In this document: positions 24,548 through 32,629 of the stretch, piece by piece | How positions within the stretch are numbered: the stretch's first letter is position 1 | How the letters are laid out: each line of letters starts with the position of its first letter | Assembly: GCA_013285905.1 (NCBI GenBank) | Contig: JABDGU010000014.1 | Coordinates: 1 to 47,597 of the forward strand | Direction: 5' to 3' | DNA from: Bacteroidota bacterium | Lineage (GTDB): Bacteria > Bacteroidota > Bacteroidia > Chitinophagales > Chitinophagaceae | Length of the DNA: 47,597 bases | Notes under the pieces: generated by a model | Database searches by the model: none | What the model saw: the letters and a program-made list of their open reading frames with translations, nothing else | Told to the model about the DNA's origin: nothing | Program-made: the position numbers and the translations under genes

Positions 24548-24579
24548 TTGTGTGCTTTAAGGCAATTAACTTAAATTTG
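24548..24579 (+). promoter_or_regulatory. uvrA promoter (-33 TTG, -7 TAAATTTG)
   Basis: TTG at 24548-24550 and TAAATTTG at 24572-24579 are separated by 21 bp, within the range for Bacteroidota sigma-A promoters. The ATG follows 16 bp after the -7 box, leaving a very short leader. Confidence 0.55.
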
Positions 24580-24595
24580 TCTCTCCAAAAATTTT

Positions 24596-27451
24596 ATGGC
24601 AGCGAAGAAAGAGGGTATTGCTAAGAAGAAGCAGGACAAAGAGTTGACAGTTCCCAAAATAGAGAAGGGGCAGGATGATGTGATATTCATAAAGGGTGCG
24701 CGTATGCACAACCTGAAGAATGTGGACGTTGCTATTCCCCGCAATAAACTGGTAGTGGTAACAGGTGTGAGCGGCAGCGGCAAATCCTCTCTTACCATGG
24801 ATACTTTGTTTGCCGAGGGCCAACGCCGTTATGCGGAAAGTCTGAGTGCCTACGCGCGACAGTTCCTGATGCGGATGGACAAACCTGATGTGGATTATAT
24901 ACACGGCATCTGCCCCGCGATAGCCATTGAACAAAAAGTAACTACACGTACACCCCGCAGCACTGTGGGCAGTATGACGGAGATATATGATTACCTGCGC
25001 CTGCTGTTTGCCCGTATTGGACATACTTATTCGCCCGTGAGCGCTAAGGAAGTGAAGAAAGACACTGTGAGCGATGTGGTGGAATTTGTAAAGACCTTGC
25101 CTATTGGCACCAAAGTTCATTTTATTGTTCCGCTGGTAACTCGCTATGGGCGCAGCGTGGAGGAAGAACTGAATATATTGATGCAGAAAGGTTTTTCCCG
25201 GGTGTATGCAAGGGGGGCAGACAGCAAACCGATACGCATAGAAGATGTGCTCAATGGCACCGGGGCCTTGCCCAAAGAAAATATATACCTGCTGATAGAC
25301 CGTATTGTAGTTAAGGAATTTGATGAGGATGATCTTCACAGGCTGGCTGACAGCATACAAACAGCTTTCTATGAAAGCGAAGGAGATTGCCTGCTGGAAG
25401 TGGATGGCCCGCCTACAGGAAGTGAGGGCAGTACCCTACACAATTTCAATAGCCGCTTTGAAGCTGATGGCATAGTGTTTGAGGAACCCAGCCCGAATTT
25501 ATTTTCATTCAATAACCCTTACGGTGCTTGCCAGCAATGCGAGGGCTTCGGGCAGACTTTGGGTATAGATGAGGACCTGGTGATACCAGATAAAAGACTG
25601 AGTGTGCACGAAGGCGCTATAGCCAGCTGGAAGGGCGAAAAAATGATTGAATGGAAAAATGATTTTATACGCGCAGCGGCAAAATTTGATTTCCCGATAC
25701 ACAAACCCATCATAGACCTTACGGAAAGTGAGTATGACCTACTGTGGAGTGGCAATAGCAAAGTAAGCGGTATCAATGACTTTTTTGTGATGGTAGAGCA
25801 GAACCTGTATAAGGTGCAATACCGTGTGATGCAGGCGCGCTATCGCGGGCGCACTTTGTGCCCTTCCTGTAAAGGAGCAAGATTGCGCAAGGAAGCATTG
25901 TATGTAAAAGTGAACAATGTTACGATTGCCAACCTGATGTTCATGCCGGCAGCAGACCTGTACGAATGGTTTAAAAATATTGAACTGAATGAGCATGATA
26001 AGACTGTTGCCAAACGCATATTTTTAGAAATTGACCAGCGTATGCAAACCCTGCTGAATGTGGGGCTTGGGTATTTAACGCTTAGCCGTTTGGCAAACAC
26101 ATTGAGCGGGGGCGAAAGCCAGCGCATACAGCTTACAAAATTTTTAGGCAGCAATCTTACCGATTCTCTTTACATACTGGATGAGCCGAGCATAGGCCTG
26201 CACTCCCGCGACACAGAGCGGCTGATAAAAGTATTAAAAACGCTTCGTGATATTGGCAATACAGTAGTGGTGGTGGAGCATGATGAAATGATGATGCGCG
26301 AGGCAGATTACATAATAGATATGGGGCCTTTTGCCAGTCATTTGGGTGGTGAGGTTGTTGCTGCAGGGACTTATGATGAGATCATAAAAAATAAGAAAAG
26401 CCTTACCGGACAATACCTGTCGGGCGCGATGAAGATAGAAGCGCCGAAGATAAAACGGAAGCCCAATGGCACCATCCGCATGGAAGGTTGCAGGCAGCAT
26501 AACTTAAAGAATATTGATGTGGATTTTCCGCTGAATGTGTTGTGCGTTGTGACAGGAGTAAGCGGTTCGGGTAAAACTACACTGGTAAAGCAAACACTTT
26601 ATCCCGCAATGCAAAAACATTATGGCGAAGGGACAGACAGGCCGGGGCTGCATAAATTCCTAGGGGGTGATTTGAAGAGTATTGCTCATGTAGAAATGGT
26701 GGACCAAAACCCAATAGGTAAATCATCGCGCAGCAACCCTGTAACTTATATAAAGGCCTACGATGAGATACGCAAGCTATATGCCAAACAGCCCTTGGCG
26801 AAAATGCGTGGCTTTGCAGAAAAACATTTTTCTTTTAATACAGACGGTGGACGTTGTGATACCTGCAAGGGCGAGGGTGAAGTGATTGTTGAAATGCAGT
26901 TCCTGGCAGATGTGCACCTGCTTTGTGAAAGTTGCAAAGGCAGACGATTTAAAGATGAAGTGCTGGAAGTTACGTACCGCACCAAGAGCATTTATGATGT
27001 GCTGGAAATGAGTGTGGATGATGCCATTGAGTTCTTTAAAGATGAAAAGAAACTTGCCACAGCATTGCAACCCCTTAGCGATGTGGGCCTAGGCTATGTG
27101 AAACTGGGGCAAAGCAGTGATACACTAAGCGGAGGTGAAGCGCAACGTGTGAAACTGGCATCCTTCCTGGGCAAAGGAAAATCGAAAGAAAAAGTGATGT
27201 TCATTTTTGATGAACCTACTACGGGCCTGCACATGCACGATATTAAAAAGTTGCTGGGAGCTTTTGATGCGCTCATAGAACAAGGACATTCCATTATTGT
27301 AATAGAACATAATACCGATGTAATAAAATGCGCAGACTGGCTTATTGACCTGGGCCCCGAGGGCGGCGCTACAGGCGGGTATTTATTATACGAAGGTGTT
27401 CCTGAGGGAATCAAAAAAGTAAGGGAAAGTTACACAGGGCAGTATTTGTAA
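24596..27451 (+). CDS. uvrA: Excinuclease ABC subunit A (UvrA)
   Basis: 951 residues, the normal length. UvrA is the damage-sensing ATPase of nucleotide excision repair and loads UvrB on DNA. Seen: first Walker A GVSGSGKSS at residues 57-65, zinc-binding cysteine pairs (CQQCEGFG and CPSCKGAR), the first ABC signature TLSGGESQRIQLT, second Walker A GVSGSGKTT, the second zinc module (CDTCKGEGEV, CESCKGRR), second signature TLSGGEAQRVKLA and Walker B MFIFDEPTTGLH. A Lys-rich N-terminal extension (MAAKKEGIAKKKQDK) precedes the core. The stop lies 3 bp from the convergent cyclophilin gene. Confidence 0.98.
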   Translation: MAAKKEGIAKKKQDKELTVPKIEKGQDDVIFIKGARMHNLKNVDVAIPRNKLVVVTGVSGSGKSSLTMDTLFAEGQRRYAESLSAYARQFLMRMDKPDVDYIHGICPAIAIEQKVTTRTPRSTVGSMTEIYDYLRLLFARIGHTYSPVSAKEVKKDTVSDVVEFVKTLPIGTKVHFIVPLVTRYGRSVEEELNILMQKGFSRVYARGADSKPIRIEDVLNGTGALPKENIYLLIDRIVVKEFDEDDLHRLADSIQTAFYESEGDCLLEVDGPPTGSEGSTLHNFNSRFEADGIVFEEPSPNLFSFNNPYGACQQCEGFGQTLGIDEDLVIPDKRLSVHEGAIASWKGEKMIEWKNDFIRAAAKFDFPIHKPIIDLTESEYDLLWSGNSKVSGINDFFVMVEQNLYKVQYRVMQARYRGRTLCPSCKGARLRKEALYVKVNNVTIANLMFMPAADLYEWFKNIELNEHDKTVAKRIFLEIDQRMQTLLNVGLGYLTLSRLANTLSGGESQRIQLTKFLGSNLTDSLYILDEPSIGLHSRDTERLIKVLKTLRDIGNTVVVVEHDEMMMREADYIIDMGPFASHLGGEVVAAGTYDEIIKNKKSLTGQYLSGAMKIEAPKIKRKPNGTIRMEGCRQHNLKNIDVDFPLNVLCVVTGVSGSGKTTLVKQTLYPAMQKHYGEGTDRPGLHKFLGGDLKSIAHVEMVDQNPIGKSSRSNPVTYIKAYDEIRKLYAKQPLAKMRGFAEKHFSFNTDGGRCDTCKGEGEVIVEMQFLADVHLLCESCKGRRFKDEVLEVTYRTKSIYDVLEMSVDDAIEFFKDEKKLATALQPLSDVGLGYVKLGQSSDTLSGGEAQRVKLASFLGKGKSKEKVMFIFDEPTTGLHMHDIKKLLGAFDALIEQGHSIIVIEHNTDVIKCADWLIDLGPEGGATGGYLLYEGVPEGIKKVRESYTGQYL

Positions 27452-27454
27452 GAC

Positions 27455-28126
27455 CTAGAATATCCCCAAAAACTTCTTTTTCACAACCCGCACTTTCAAC
27501 ATGCGAATATCTTTATTGGGGCGGTCTGCACCACTGCGGGGCTCATTGCCAATTTTGTCCACGATGTCCATGCCTTCCAGCACTTCGCCGAAAACGGTGT
27601 AGCCACCATCGAGGTGAGGGATGCCGCCTTCGGTTTTATAAACATTGCGTTGCTCTGCAGTATATTTTACGCCAGTGCGTTTTTCGGACATATCAAGTTC
27701 GGCATCTGTATATTTTTTGCCAGTAACAATATAGAACTGGCAACCAGAGGAAGCTTTTTCAGGATTATTATCGCGTGCCATACCGAGTGCGCCACGTTTG
27801 TGGTAATCCTCCGCATTTATTTCTGCAGGTATGCGGCTGCCATATTCACCATCGCCGAGGTTTTGGCCTGCAGTGGCATGTTTGGAATTAGGATCGCCTC
27901 CCTGTATCACAAATTCAGGTATTACCCTATGAAAGAGTGTACTATCGTAAAAATGTTCTTTTGCCAGCTTAATCATATTATCCCTGTGTTTGGGGGTATT
28001 ATCATATAGCTCCACTACAATTTTTCCGTACTCGGTAGTTATTTCAACTTTGGTTTTTTGTGCAAAGATTGATGTTGAACAAATAAGTAAAAAAGAACAA
28101 ATAAGTGTTATTTTCCTGCCTGACAT
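27455..28126 (-). CDS. Exported cyclophilin-type peptidyl-prolyl isomerase
   Basis: 223 residues from the ATG at 28126, chosen because a signal peptide begins there (MSGRKITLICSFLLICSTSIFAQ); the frame to 28273 adds 49 non-homologous residues and overlaps the toxin gene. The cyclophilin fold is intact: VEITTEYGKIVVELYDNTPKH, FYDSTLFHRVIPEFVIQGGDP with catalytic Arg, GALGMARDNNPEKASSGCQFYIVTG and FGEVLEGMDIVDKI. It catalyses proline cis-trans isomerisation of envelope proteins, probably in the periplasm. An insert of about 30 residues (KKYTDAELDMSEKRTGVKY) is seen in many Bacteroidota homologues. It converges with uvrA. Confidence 0.95.
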   Translation of the reverse strand: MSGRKITLICSFLLICSTSIFAQKTKVEITTEYGKIVVELYDNTPKHRDNMIKLAKEHFYDSTLFHRVIPEFVIQGGDPNSKHATAGQNLGDGEYGSRIPAEINAEDYHKRGALGMARDNNPEKASSGCQFYIVTGKKYTDAELDMSEKRTGVKYTAEQRNVYKTEGGIPHLDGGYTVFGEVLEGMDIVDKIGNEPRSGADRPNKDIRMLKVRVVKKKFLGIF

Positions 28127-28229
28127 AGTTTTTTTATTAAGAAGCTGTGAAGATAATAATGAAAAAAGAAAAATCCCATTTTCTTGTCCCACCCGGGTTT
28201 CATTTTTGCGCTCAGCTGCATAAGGCAAC

Positions 28230-28522
28230 CTATTCCCATAAAGGTTCTTGATAAGTGCTATATACGGCACCAATAATTATAGTGCTGGATTTCTCATCAA
28301 TTGCATAATGTACCAGGAAAGGGAATTTTGGAACTATAGCACAACGAATATCATCATATCGCACACTTGTATAAAACGGGTTTATACGGATAGATTGTAA
28401 TGTAGCTTCAACTTGTTTAACGAAACGTTTGCCAAGATTTTTTGCTGCTCGTTGTAATAACCACAGGCTTTTTCTATATCATCAAGCGCACGGGGAGAGA
28501 ATATGACTTTGTAAACAGTCAT
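28230..28522 (-). pseudogene. RelE/ParE-family toxin with a frameshift
   Basis: From the ATG at 28522 the frame reads MTVYKVIFSPRALDDIEKAC, then GYYNEQQK, typical of a ParE/RelE start. It then leaves the family at a run of six A (28438-28443) and stops after about 46 residues. With one more A it continues KNLGKRFVKQVEATLQSIR, INPFYTSVRYDDIRCAI, VPKFPFLVHYAID and ends GAVYSTYQEPLWE at 28230, giving a full ~97-residue toxin. So the gene is broken, or the base run is a sequencing error or slippage site. It overlaps its antitoxin by 4 nt (ATGA). Confidence 0.85.
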
Positions 28523-28743
28523 TTAGCAAGCTGCTTTAGCTTTTTTTGTGCAATAGCCCAGCTAACTGCTTTTTCAGGATGTTTCTTTAGTTCTTTCAGT
28601 CTTGTACGAACTTGCTCTTTTTGCCATTCCGGAATATTGGCATCTTCCGCTTCCATCACTTCCACAGCATCCATTTTTTGCAGGTCTTTTATAACTGCAG
28701 ATGCATAAGCTTTTTTTACACGTAGAAAATAATATGCTGACAT
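28519..28743 (-). CDS. Antitoxin, addiction-module component family
   Basis: 74 residues. The N-terminal part looks like a short dimerisation/DNA-binding helix (KKAYASAVIKDLQKMDAVEVM). The C-terminal part NIPEWQKEQVRTRLKELKKHPEKAVSWAIAQKKL matches the pattern of the putative addiction module component family (IPEWQ, RL, HPE, SW). It is the upstream gene of a ParE/RelE-type toxin, overlapping it by ATGA, the usual order for type II toxin-antitoxin pairs. Its presence with a broken toxin suggests a decaying module. Family call from motif and gene order. Confidence 0.85.
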   Translation of the reverse strand: MSAYYFLRVKKAYASAVIKDLQKMDAVEVMEAEDANIPEWQKEQVRTRLKELKKHPEKAVSWAIAQKKLKQLAK

Positions 28744-28839
28744 CCTTAAAAATTAGGTAATAAAATTACACAAATTTTGGATAAAAAATTTTAGTGCGTA
28801 CGATAAATTCTGCTCTTAAATTGCCCTATAGCACATTTT

Positions 28840-29241
28840 CTACTTTATCTCCTGGCATAGTTCAATCAATACCCCATTAGTAGTTTTGGGGTGCAGGAAA
28901 CAGACCATTTTATTATCAGCCCCCTTTTTGGGTGTTTGGTTCAGCAATTCGAAACCCAGGGCGGCCAGCCGTTTCATTTCGGCCTCTATATTTTCCACTT
29001 CGAAGGCTATATGGTGTATACCCTCCCCCTTCTTATCAATAAATTTCGCAATGGGACTTTCTGCTTTGGTGGCCTCCAGTAGTTCTATCTTAGAATCGCC
29101 GGTTTGGAAAAAAGCGGTGCTAACAGCCTCGGAGGCCACTATTTCGGTTTTATAGCAGGGTGTATTTAATAATTGTTCAAATAAAGGGATGGAAGTTTGA
29201 AGTTCTTTAACAGCTATACCTAAATGCTCGATTTTCAACAT
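28840..29241 (-). CDS. mce: Methylmalonyl-CoA epimerase
   Basis: 133 residues, normal length. It interconverts (R)- and (S)-methylmalonyl-CoA in propionate metabolism, between propionyl-CoA carboxylase and methylmalonyl-CoA mutase. It belongs to the vicinal oxygen chelate fold with two babbab units. Metal ligands are visible: His in IEHLGIAVKEL, His in GEGIHHIAFEVENIE and Glu in GVLIELCQE. A third-ligand region lies in SKIELLEAT. No other propionate genes are nearby. It diverges from iscS, 115 bp apart, and both promoters must lie in that gap. Confidence 0.95.
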   Translation of the reverse strand: MLKIEHLGIAVKELQTSIPLFEQLLNTPCYKTEIVASEAVSTAFFQTGDSKIELLEATKAESPIAKFIDKKGEGIHHIAFEVENIEAEMKRLAALGFELLNQTPKKGADNKMVCFLHPKTTNGVLIELCQEIK

Positions 29242-29317
29242 TTCGTTAAATAACTTTTAATAATGGGAATATATAAAGGTTTAATGCCTTTGCCGTGCTA
29301 AAATAGCACTTTTGACG

Positions 29318-29325
29318 TAACTTTG
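29318..29325 (+). promoter_or_regulatory. Candidate -7 box of the iscS operon
   Basis: TAACTTTG matches TAnnTTTG 32 bp before the preferred ATG at 29357. A TTG lies at 29290-29292 with a 25-bp gap, slightly long. It is the only -7-like match seen in the divergent gap. Confidence 0.4.
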
Positions 29326-29356
29326 CCCAAGATCCTGAATGGGATGTGAAAATCGT

Positions 29357-30577
29357 ATGGAATTAAAATTGCCAATTTATTTAGATAATAATGCTACCAC
29401 CCCGATGGACCCGAGGGTATTGGAGGCTATGCTGCCGTATTTTGTTGAAAAATTCGGTAATGCCGCCAGCCGTAACCACTCGTTTGGCTGGGTAGCTGAA
29501 GAAGCAGTGGATTATGCCCGTGAGCAAGTTGCTAAACTGATAAATGCAGACCCTAAGGAGATCATCTTTACTTCGGGTGCTACAGAAAGCGATAACCTGG
29601 CTCTAAAGGGTGTGTATGAAATGTATTCATCCAAAGGCAATCATATCATTACCTGTACCACTGAACACAAAGCGGTACTTGATACCTGCAAGCACCTGGA
29701 AAAACAAGGGGCTGAGATCACGTATCTTGAAGTGCAGGCAGATGGTTTGGTAGATCTGAATGAGCTTGAAAAAGCAATAAAGCCTGAGACCATACTTATT
29801 GCCATTATGTATGGCAATAACGAAATAGGCGTTATACAACCTGTAAAAGAAATAAGCAAAATAGCCCGCAAGCACGGGGTTTTATTCTTTACTGATGGTA
29901 CACAGGCCGTAGGAAAAATTCCGGTGGATGTGCAGGCAGACGGGATAGACCTGATGGCTTTCAGCGGTCATAAAATGTATGGCCCTAAAGGTGTGGGCGC
30001 TTTGTACGTGCGCAGAAAAAACCCACGTGTGAAAGTTACTGCACAGATGGACGGCGGCGGACATGAGCGCGGTATGCGCAGCGGCACACTGAACGTGCCA
30101 AGCCTGGTAGGTTTCGGCAAGGCATGTGAAATATGCATGAACGAAATGGAAAGCGAAGCCAAACGCCTGAGCAAAATGCGCGACAGGCTGGAAAACGCTT
30201 TAATGCAACTGGAAGAATCTTATCGTAATGGTAATAAAGAACATCGCTTACCTCATACTGCGAATATATCATTCAAGTATGTGGAAGGTGAAGGATTGAT
30301 GATGGGCTTTAATAAAGACATTGCAGTATCAAGCGGTTCGGCATGTACATCCGCATCGCTGGAGCCTTCTTATGTGTTGAAAGCACTGGGACTTGGCGAT
30401 GACCTGGCTCATAGTTCATTGCGTTTCGGACTGGGCAGGTTTACCACTGACGAACAGATAGATTATACTATTAAAGCGGTTACAGATACGGTAAACAAGC
30501 TACGCGAAATGAGCCCGCTTTGGGAAATGTTTAAAGAAGGCGTGGATATTAACGCGATAGAATGGGCGCATCATTAA
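29357..30577 (+). CDS. iscS: Cysteine desulfurase IscS
   Basis: 406 residues from the ATG at 29357 ([16 protein letters not shown]), which fits the family start; an ATG at 29339 would add six residues. It is a PLP enzyme that takes sulfur from cysteine for Fe-S cluster assembly. Seen: [41 protein letters not shown] Lys in [17 protein letters not shown] and the active-site Cys loop [20 protein letters not shown], the long loop of group I enzymes. It is the first gene of an iscS-iscU-iscA cluster; no iscR, hscA, hscB or fdx follows. Confidence 0.96.
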   Translation: MELKLPIYLDNNATTPMDPRVLEAMLPYFVEKFGNAASRNHSFGWVAEEAVDYAREQVAKLINADPKEIIFTSGATESDNLALKGVYEMYSSKGNHIITCTTEHKAVLDTCKHLEKQGAEITYLEVQADGLVDLNELEKAIKPETILIAIMYGNNEIGVIQPVKEISKIARKHGVLFFTDGTQAVGKIPVDVQADGIDLMAFSGHKMYGPKGVGALYVRRKNPRVKVTAQMDGGGHERGMRSGTLNVPSLVGFGKACEICMNEMESEAKRLSKMRDRLENALMQLEESYRNGNKEHRLPHTANISFKYVEGEGLMMGFNKDIAVSSGSACTSASLEPSYVLKALGLGDDLAHSSLRFGLGRFTTDEQIDYTIKAVTDTVNKLREMSPLWEMFKEGVDINAIEWAHH

Positions 30578-30615
30578 TTAGCTAATTAGCTGATGTGGTG
30601 ATTAGCTGATTGTAG
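30574..30615. repeat. Intergenic repeat, TTAGCTGATT-type units
   Basis: Units TTAATTAGC, TAATTAGCTGATG and GATTAGCTGATT follow the iscS stop codon. This is low-complexity intergenic repeat of a kind seen at other junctions of this window. Confidence 0.55.
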
Positions 30616-30681
30616 AATGGAAATTTGAAATAAAACAGGTAAAATATTAATAAAGTTGGGTAATTATCAAATCAAAATATT

Positions 30682-31098
30682 ATGGCATACTCAGAAAAAG
30701 TTCTTGATCATTATACAAACCCGCAAAATGTGGGTACTCTTGATAAAGCAAAACAGAATGTTGGCACCGGCCTTGTTGGCGCTCCTGAATGTGGCGATGT
30801 TATGCGCCTGCAGATAGAAGTGGACGAAGCAAGCGGGCTTATTAAAGACGCTAAATTCAAAACTTTTGGCTGTGGCTCTGCCATCGCTTCTTCATCGCTG
30901 GCAACAGAATGGCTGAAAGGCAAAACGGTTGACCAGGCTTTGGCAATAGACAATATGGATATTGTTGAAGAACTGAACCTGCCACCGGTAAAGATCCACT
31001 GTTCGGTATTGGCCGAAGACGCTATTAAAGCAGCTATCAACGATTACCGTGTAAAGAATGGCCTGCCTGAACTGGTATTGGAACAAAAAGCACATTAA
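30682..31098 (+). CDS. iscU: Fe-S cluster assembly scaffold IscU
   Basis: 138 residues. It is the scaffold on which IscS-derived sulfur and iron build [2Fe-2S] clusters. The three conserved cysteines are seen in GAPECGDVMRLQIEV, FKTFGCGSAIASSSLATEW and PVKIHCSVLAEDAIKAAI, plus the conserved Asp of CGDVM. The C-terminal region is normal. It lies 104 bp after iscS and 72 bp before iscA, probably on the same transcript. Confidence 0.97.
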   Translation: MAYSEKVLDHYTNPQNVGTLDKAKQNVGTGLVGAPECGDVMRLQIEVDEASGLIKDAKFKTFGCGSAIASSSLATEWLKGKTVDQALAIDNMDIVEELNLPPVKIHCSVLAEDAIKAAINDYRVKNGLPELVLEQKAH

Positions 31099-31170
31099 TA
31101 AATTTAGCCAAGGTATATAATAAAGGAATTAGCCTTTCACCATGAAAGCTATTTTCTGCAAGCAATTGGT

Positions 31171-31497
31171 ATGATCTACGTTAGTGAAAAAGCAAAAGAA
31201 AAAGTAATTGACCTGAAACAGGAAGCTGGTTTAGGTGACGATTATTTTATCCGTGTAAGTGTTGTAGGCGGTGGCTGCTCCGGCTTATCGTATAAGCTGG
31301 ACTTTGATAACGAAACCCAGCCTAAAGACCAGATATTTGAAGACAATGGCCTGAAGGTTGTAACTGACCTGAAAAGTTTTTTATACCTCTGCGATACTAC
31401 CCTTGAATTCTCTGATGGCCTGAATGGCAAAGGTTTTCACTTCAGTAATCCCAATGCAAGCCGCAGTTGTGGCTGCGGAGAAAGTTTTGCAGTATAA
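31171..31497 (+). CDS. iscA: A-type Fe-S carrier protein IscA/ErpA-like
   Basis: 108 residues. It carries Fe-S clusters from the scaffold to target proteins. The three cysteines of the family are seen in VVGGGCSGLSYKLDF and, at the C-terminus, SRSCGCGESF. The N-terminus MIYVSEKAKEKVIDLKQEAG fits the fold. IscA, SufA and ErpA cannot be separated by sequence alone; the symbol follows the gene context. It is the last gene of the iscSUA cluster, followed by a strong terminator. Confidence 0.9.
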   Translation: MIYVSEKAKEKVIDLKQEAGLGDDYFIRVSVVGGGCSGLSYKLDFDNETQPKDQIFEDNGLKVVTDLKSFLYLCDTTLEFSDGLNGKGFHFSNPNASRSCGCGESFAV

Positions 31498-31518
31498 AAG
31501 ATAATTGCTTAATAATAA

Positions 31519-31552
31519 AGAAGAAGGCGCCGTTAATTGAGCGCCTTCTTCT
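31519..31552. terminator. Bidirectional terminator after iscA
   Basis: A 12-bp perfect stem (31519-31530 with 31541-31552) closes a 10-nt loop. It lies between iscA (+) and a convergent T9SS protein gene (-), ending both transcripts. Confidence 0.8.
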
Positions 31553-31569
31553 ATTATACTAAAGACACA

Positions 31570-32484
31570 CTATTTTGCAACCACTAGTTTTTGGGTCGCA
31601 GATTCTTTTCCGTTCGTAATATTTACTAAATACATCCCGGCTGGTATATTTTCGAGGTCCAGCTTTATGCTGTTTGCACCGGTGGCAAGATGAATATTAG
31701 TGTGTTGTATGCTGCGCCCCGTTATGTCGTTGATGGTAACAGTAATATTATTCTGAAAAACTGAATTGTTAAAAGTGGCATAAGCAGCATCTTTTGCCGG
31801 GTTGGGTGAAATGTGTACAGAACTGTTATTCGATTCTACTCCGTTTACAGATGTAGAGCCGCTAAAGGAGAAGTCATCGATAATGGTATACATATAGGGT
31901 GAGTTGGTATAATTTTGAGTCGAAGATGTTGTCTGTACAGTGATCCAGCTACATGCAACAGTAGGGGTAAAGGTGGCAGTGCCTTGCAACCATGTTTGAG
32001 GTATAGGATATACACCGGGCTGATAAATATTGCCGATTGAAGTGCCGAAGGCAGAACTATCTGCGGAGTAACCTATTTCAAGGTTGCAGGATGAAAAGAG
32101 AAGTGAGGATTCATACCAGTAAGTAATGGTATAGGAATGTCCTGCCTGCATAGCCGGACTCACTTTCAACGCTATTTCTGTATAGCCGGTACTTGCCCAG
32201 TCCATTGCCAGGGCATACTTACCCAGTTTTTGTGTGGAATCAATACAGGCTGAATCATTAAAATACATGCCATAACCGGCAGAAGAGGTAATGGTGCCAA
32301 AAGCATAAGCTGTTCCGCCCATGTCATAATTAAAAGTGAGGTTGCTCATCGCATTGCAGGCATTAATCGAGGAAGCCGGAACTGTGGGCTCAAGGCTACC
32401 ATTTACAAATTGTGGAGATTGTGCTGAAGCAGAGTTGGCAAAGCATAGGCCTGCCACAAACAGAGTGGAGTAGATCTTTCGCAT
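31570..32484 (-). CDS. T9SS-secreted protein
   Basis: 304 residues. A signal peptide (MRKIYSTLFVAGLCFANSASA) is followed by a beta-sandwich domain of about 190 residues (FVNGSLEPTVPA..., HSYTITYWYESSLLF, YTIIDDFSFSGS) resembling a carbohydrate-binding-like jelly roll. The last ~80 residues are a type A T9SS sorting domain (HISPNPAKDAAYATF, ITGRSIQHTNI, LENIPAGMYLVNITNG, TQKLVVAK). It is exported to the cell surface. Ligand unknown. Confidence 0.88.
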   Translation of the reverse strand: MRKIYSTLFVAGLCFANSASAQSPQFVNGSLEPTVPASSINACNAMSNLTFNYDMGGTAYAFGTITSSAGYGMYFNDSACIDSTQKLGKYALAMDWASTGYTEIALKVSPAMQAGHSYTITYWYESSLLFSSCNLEIGYSADSSAFGTSIGNIYQPGVYPIPQTWLQGTATFTPTVACSWITVQTTSSTQNYTNSPYMYTIIDDFSFSGSTSVNGVESNNSSVHISPNPAKDAAYATFNNSVFQNNITVTINDITGRSIQHTNIHLATGANSIKLDLENIPAGMYLVNITNGKESATQKLVVAK

Positions 32485-32629
32485 TTTTTAGTTTTTTTAA
32501 AAGTTAGGAATGGTGTAAGGGTAAAAAATGCCGGATCCTTACACTAAGACTGTCAGAAATGCAAAATGGTTGGGGCAGCTGAACAGAATAAATTTTATGG
32601 ATGCATGAAAAATTTTACCGGTAAGCACA

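Noticed and set aside
24566-25360. 264-codon frame antisense to uvrA
   Set aside because: uvrA is certain on the + strand, and the frame is a shadow without family motifs.
28127-28273. Long N-terminus of the cyclophilin gene
   Set aside because: A signal peptide starts at 28126, and the extra residues overlap the toxin gene in another frame.
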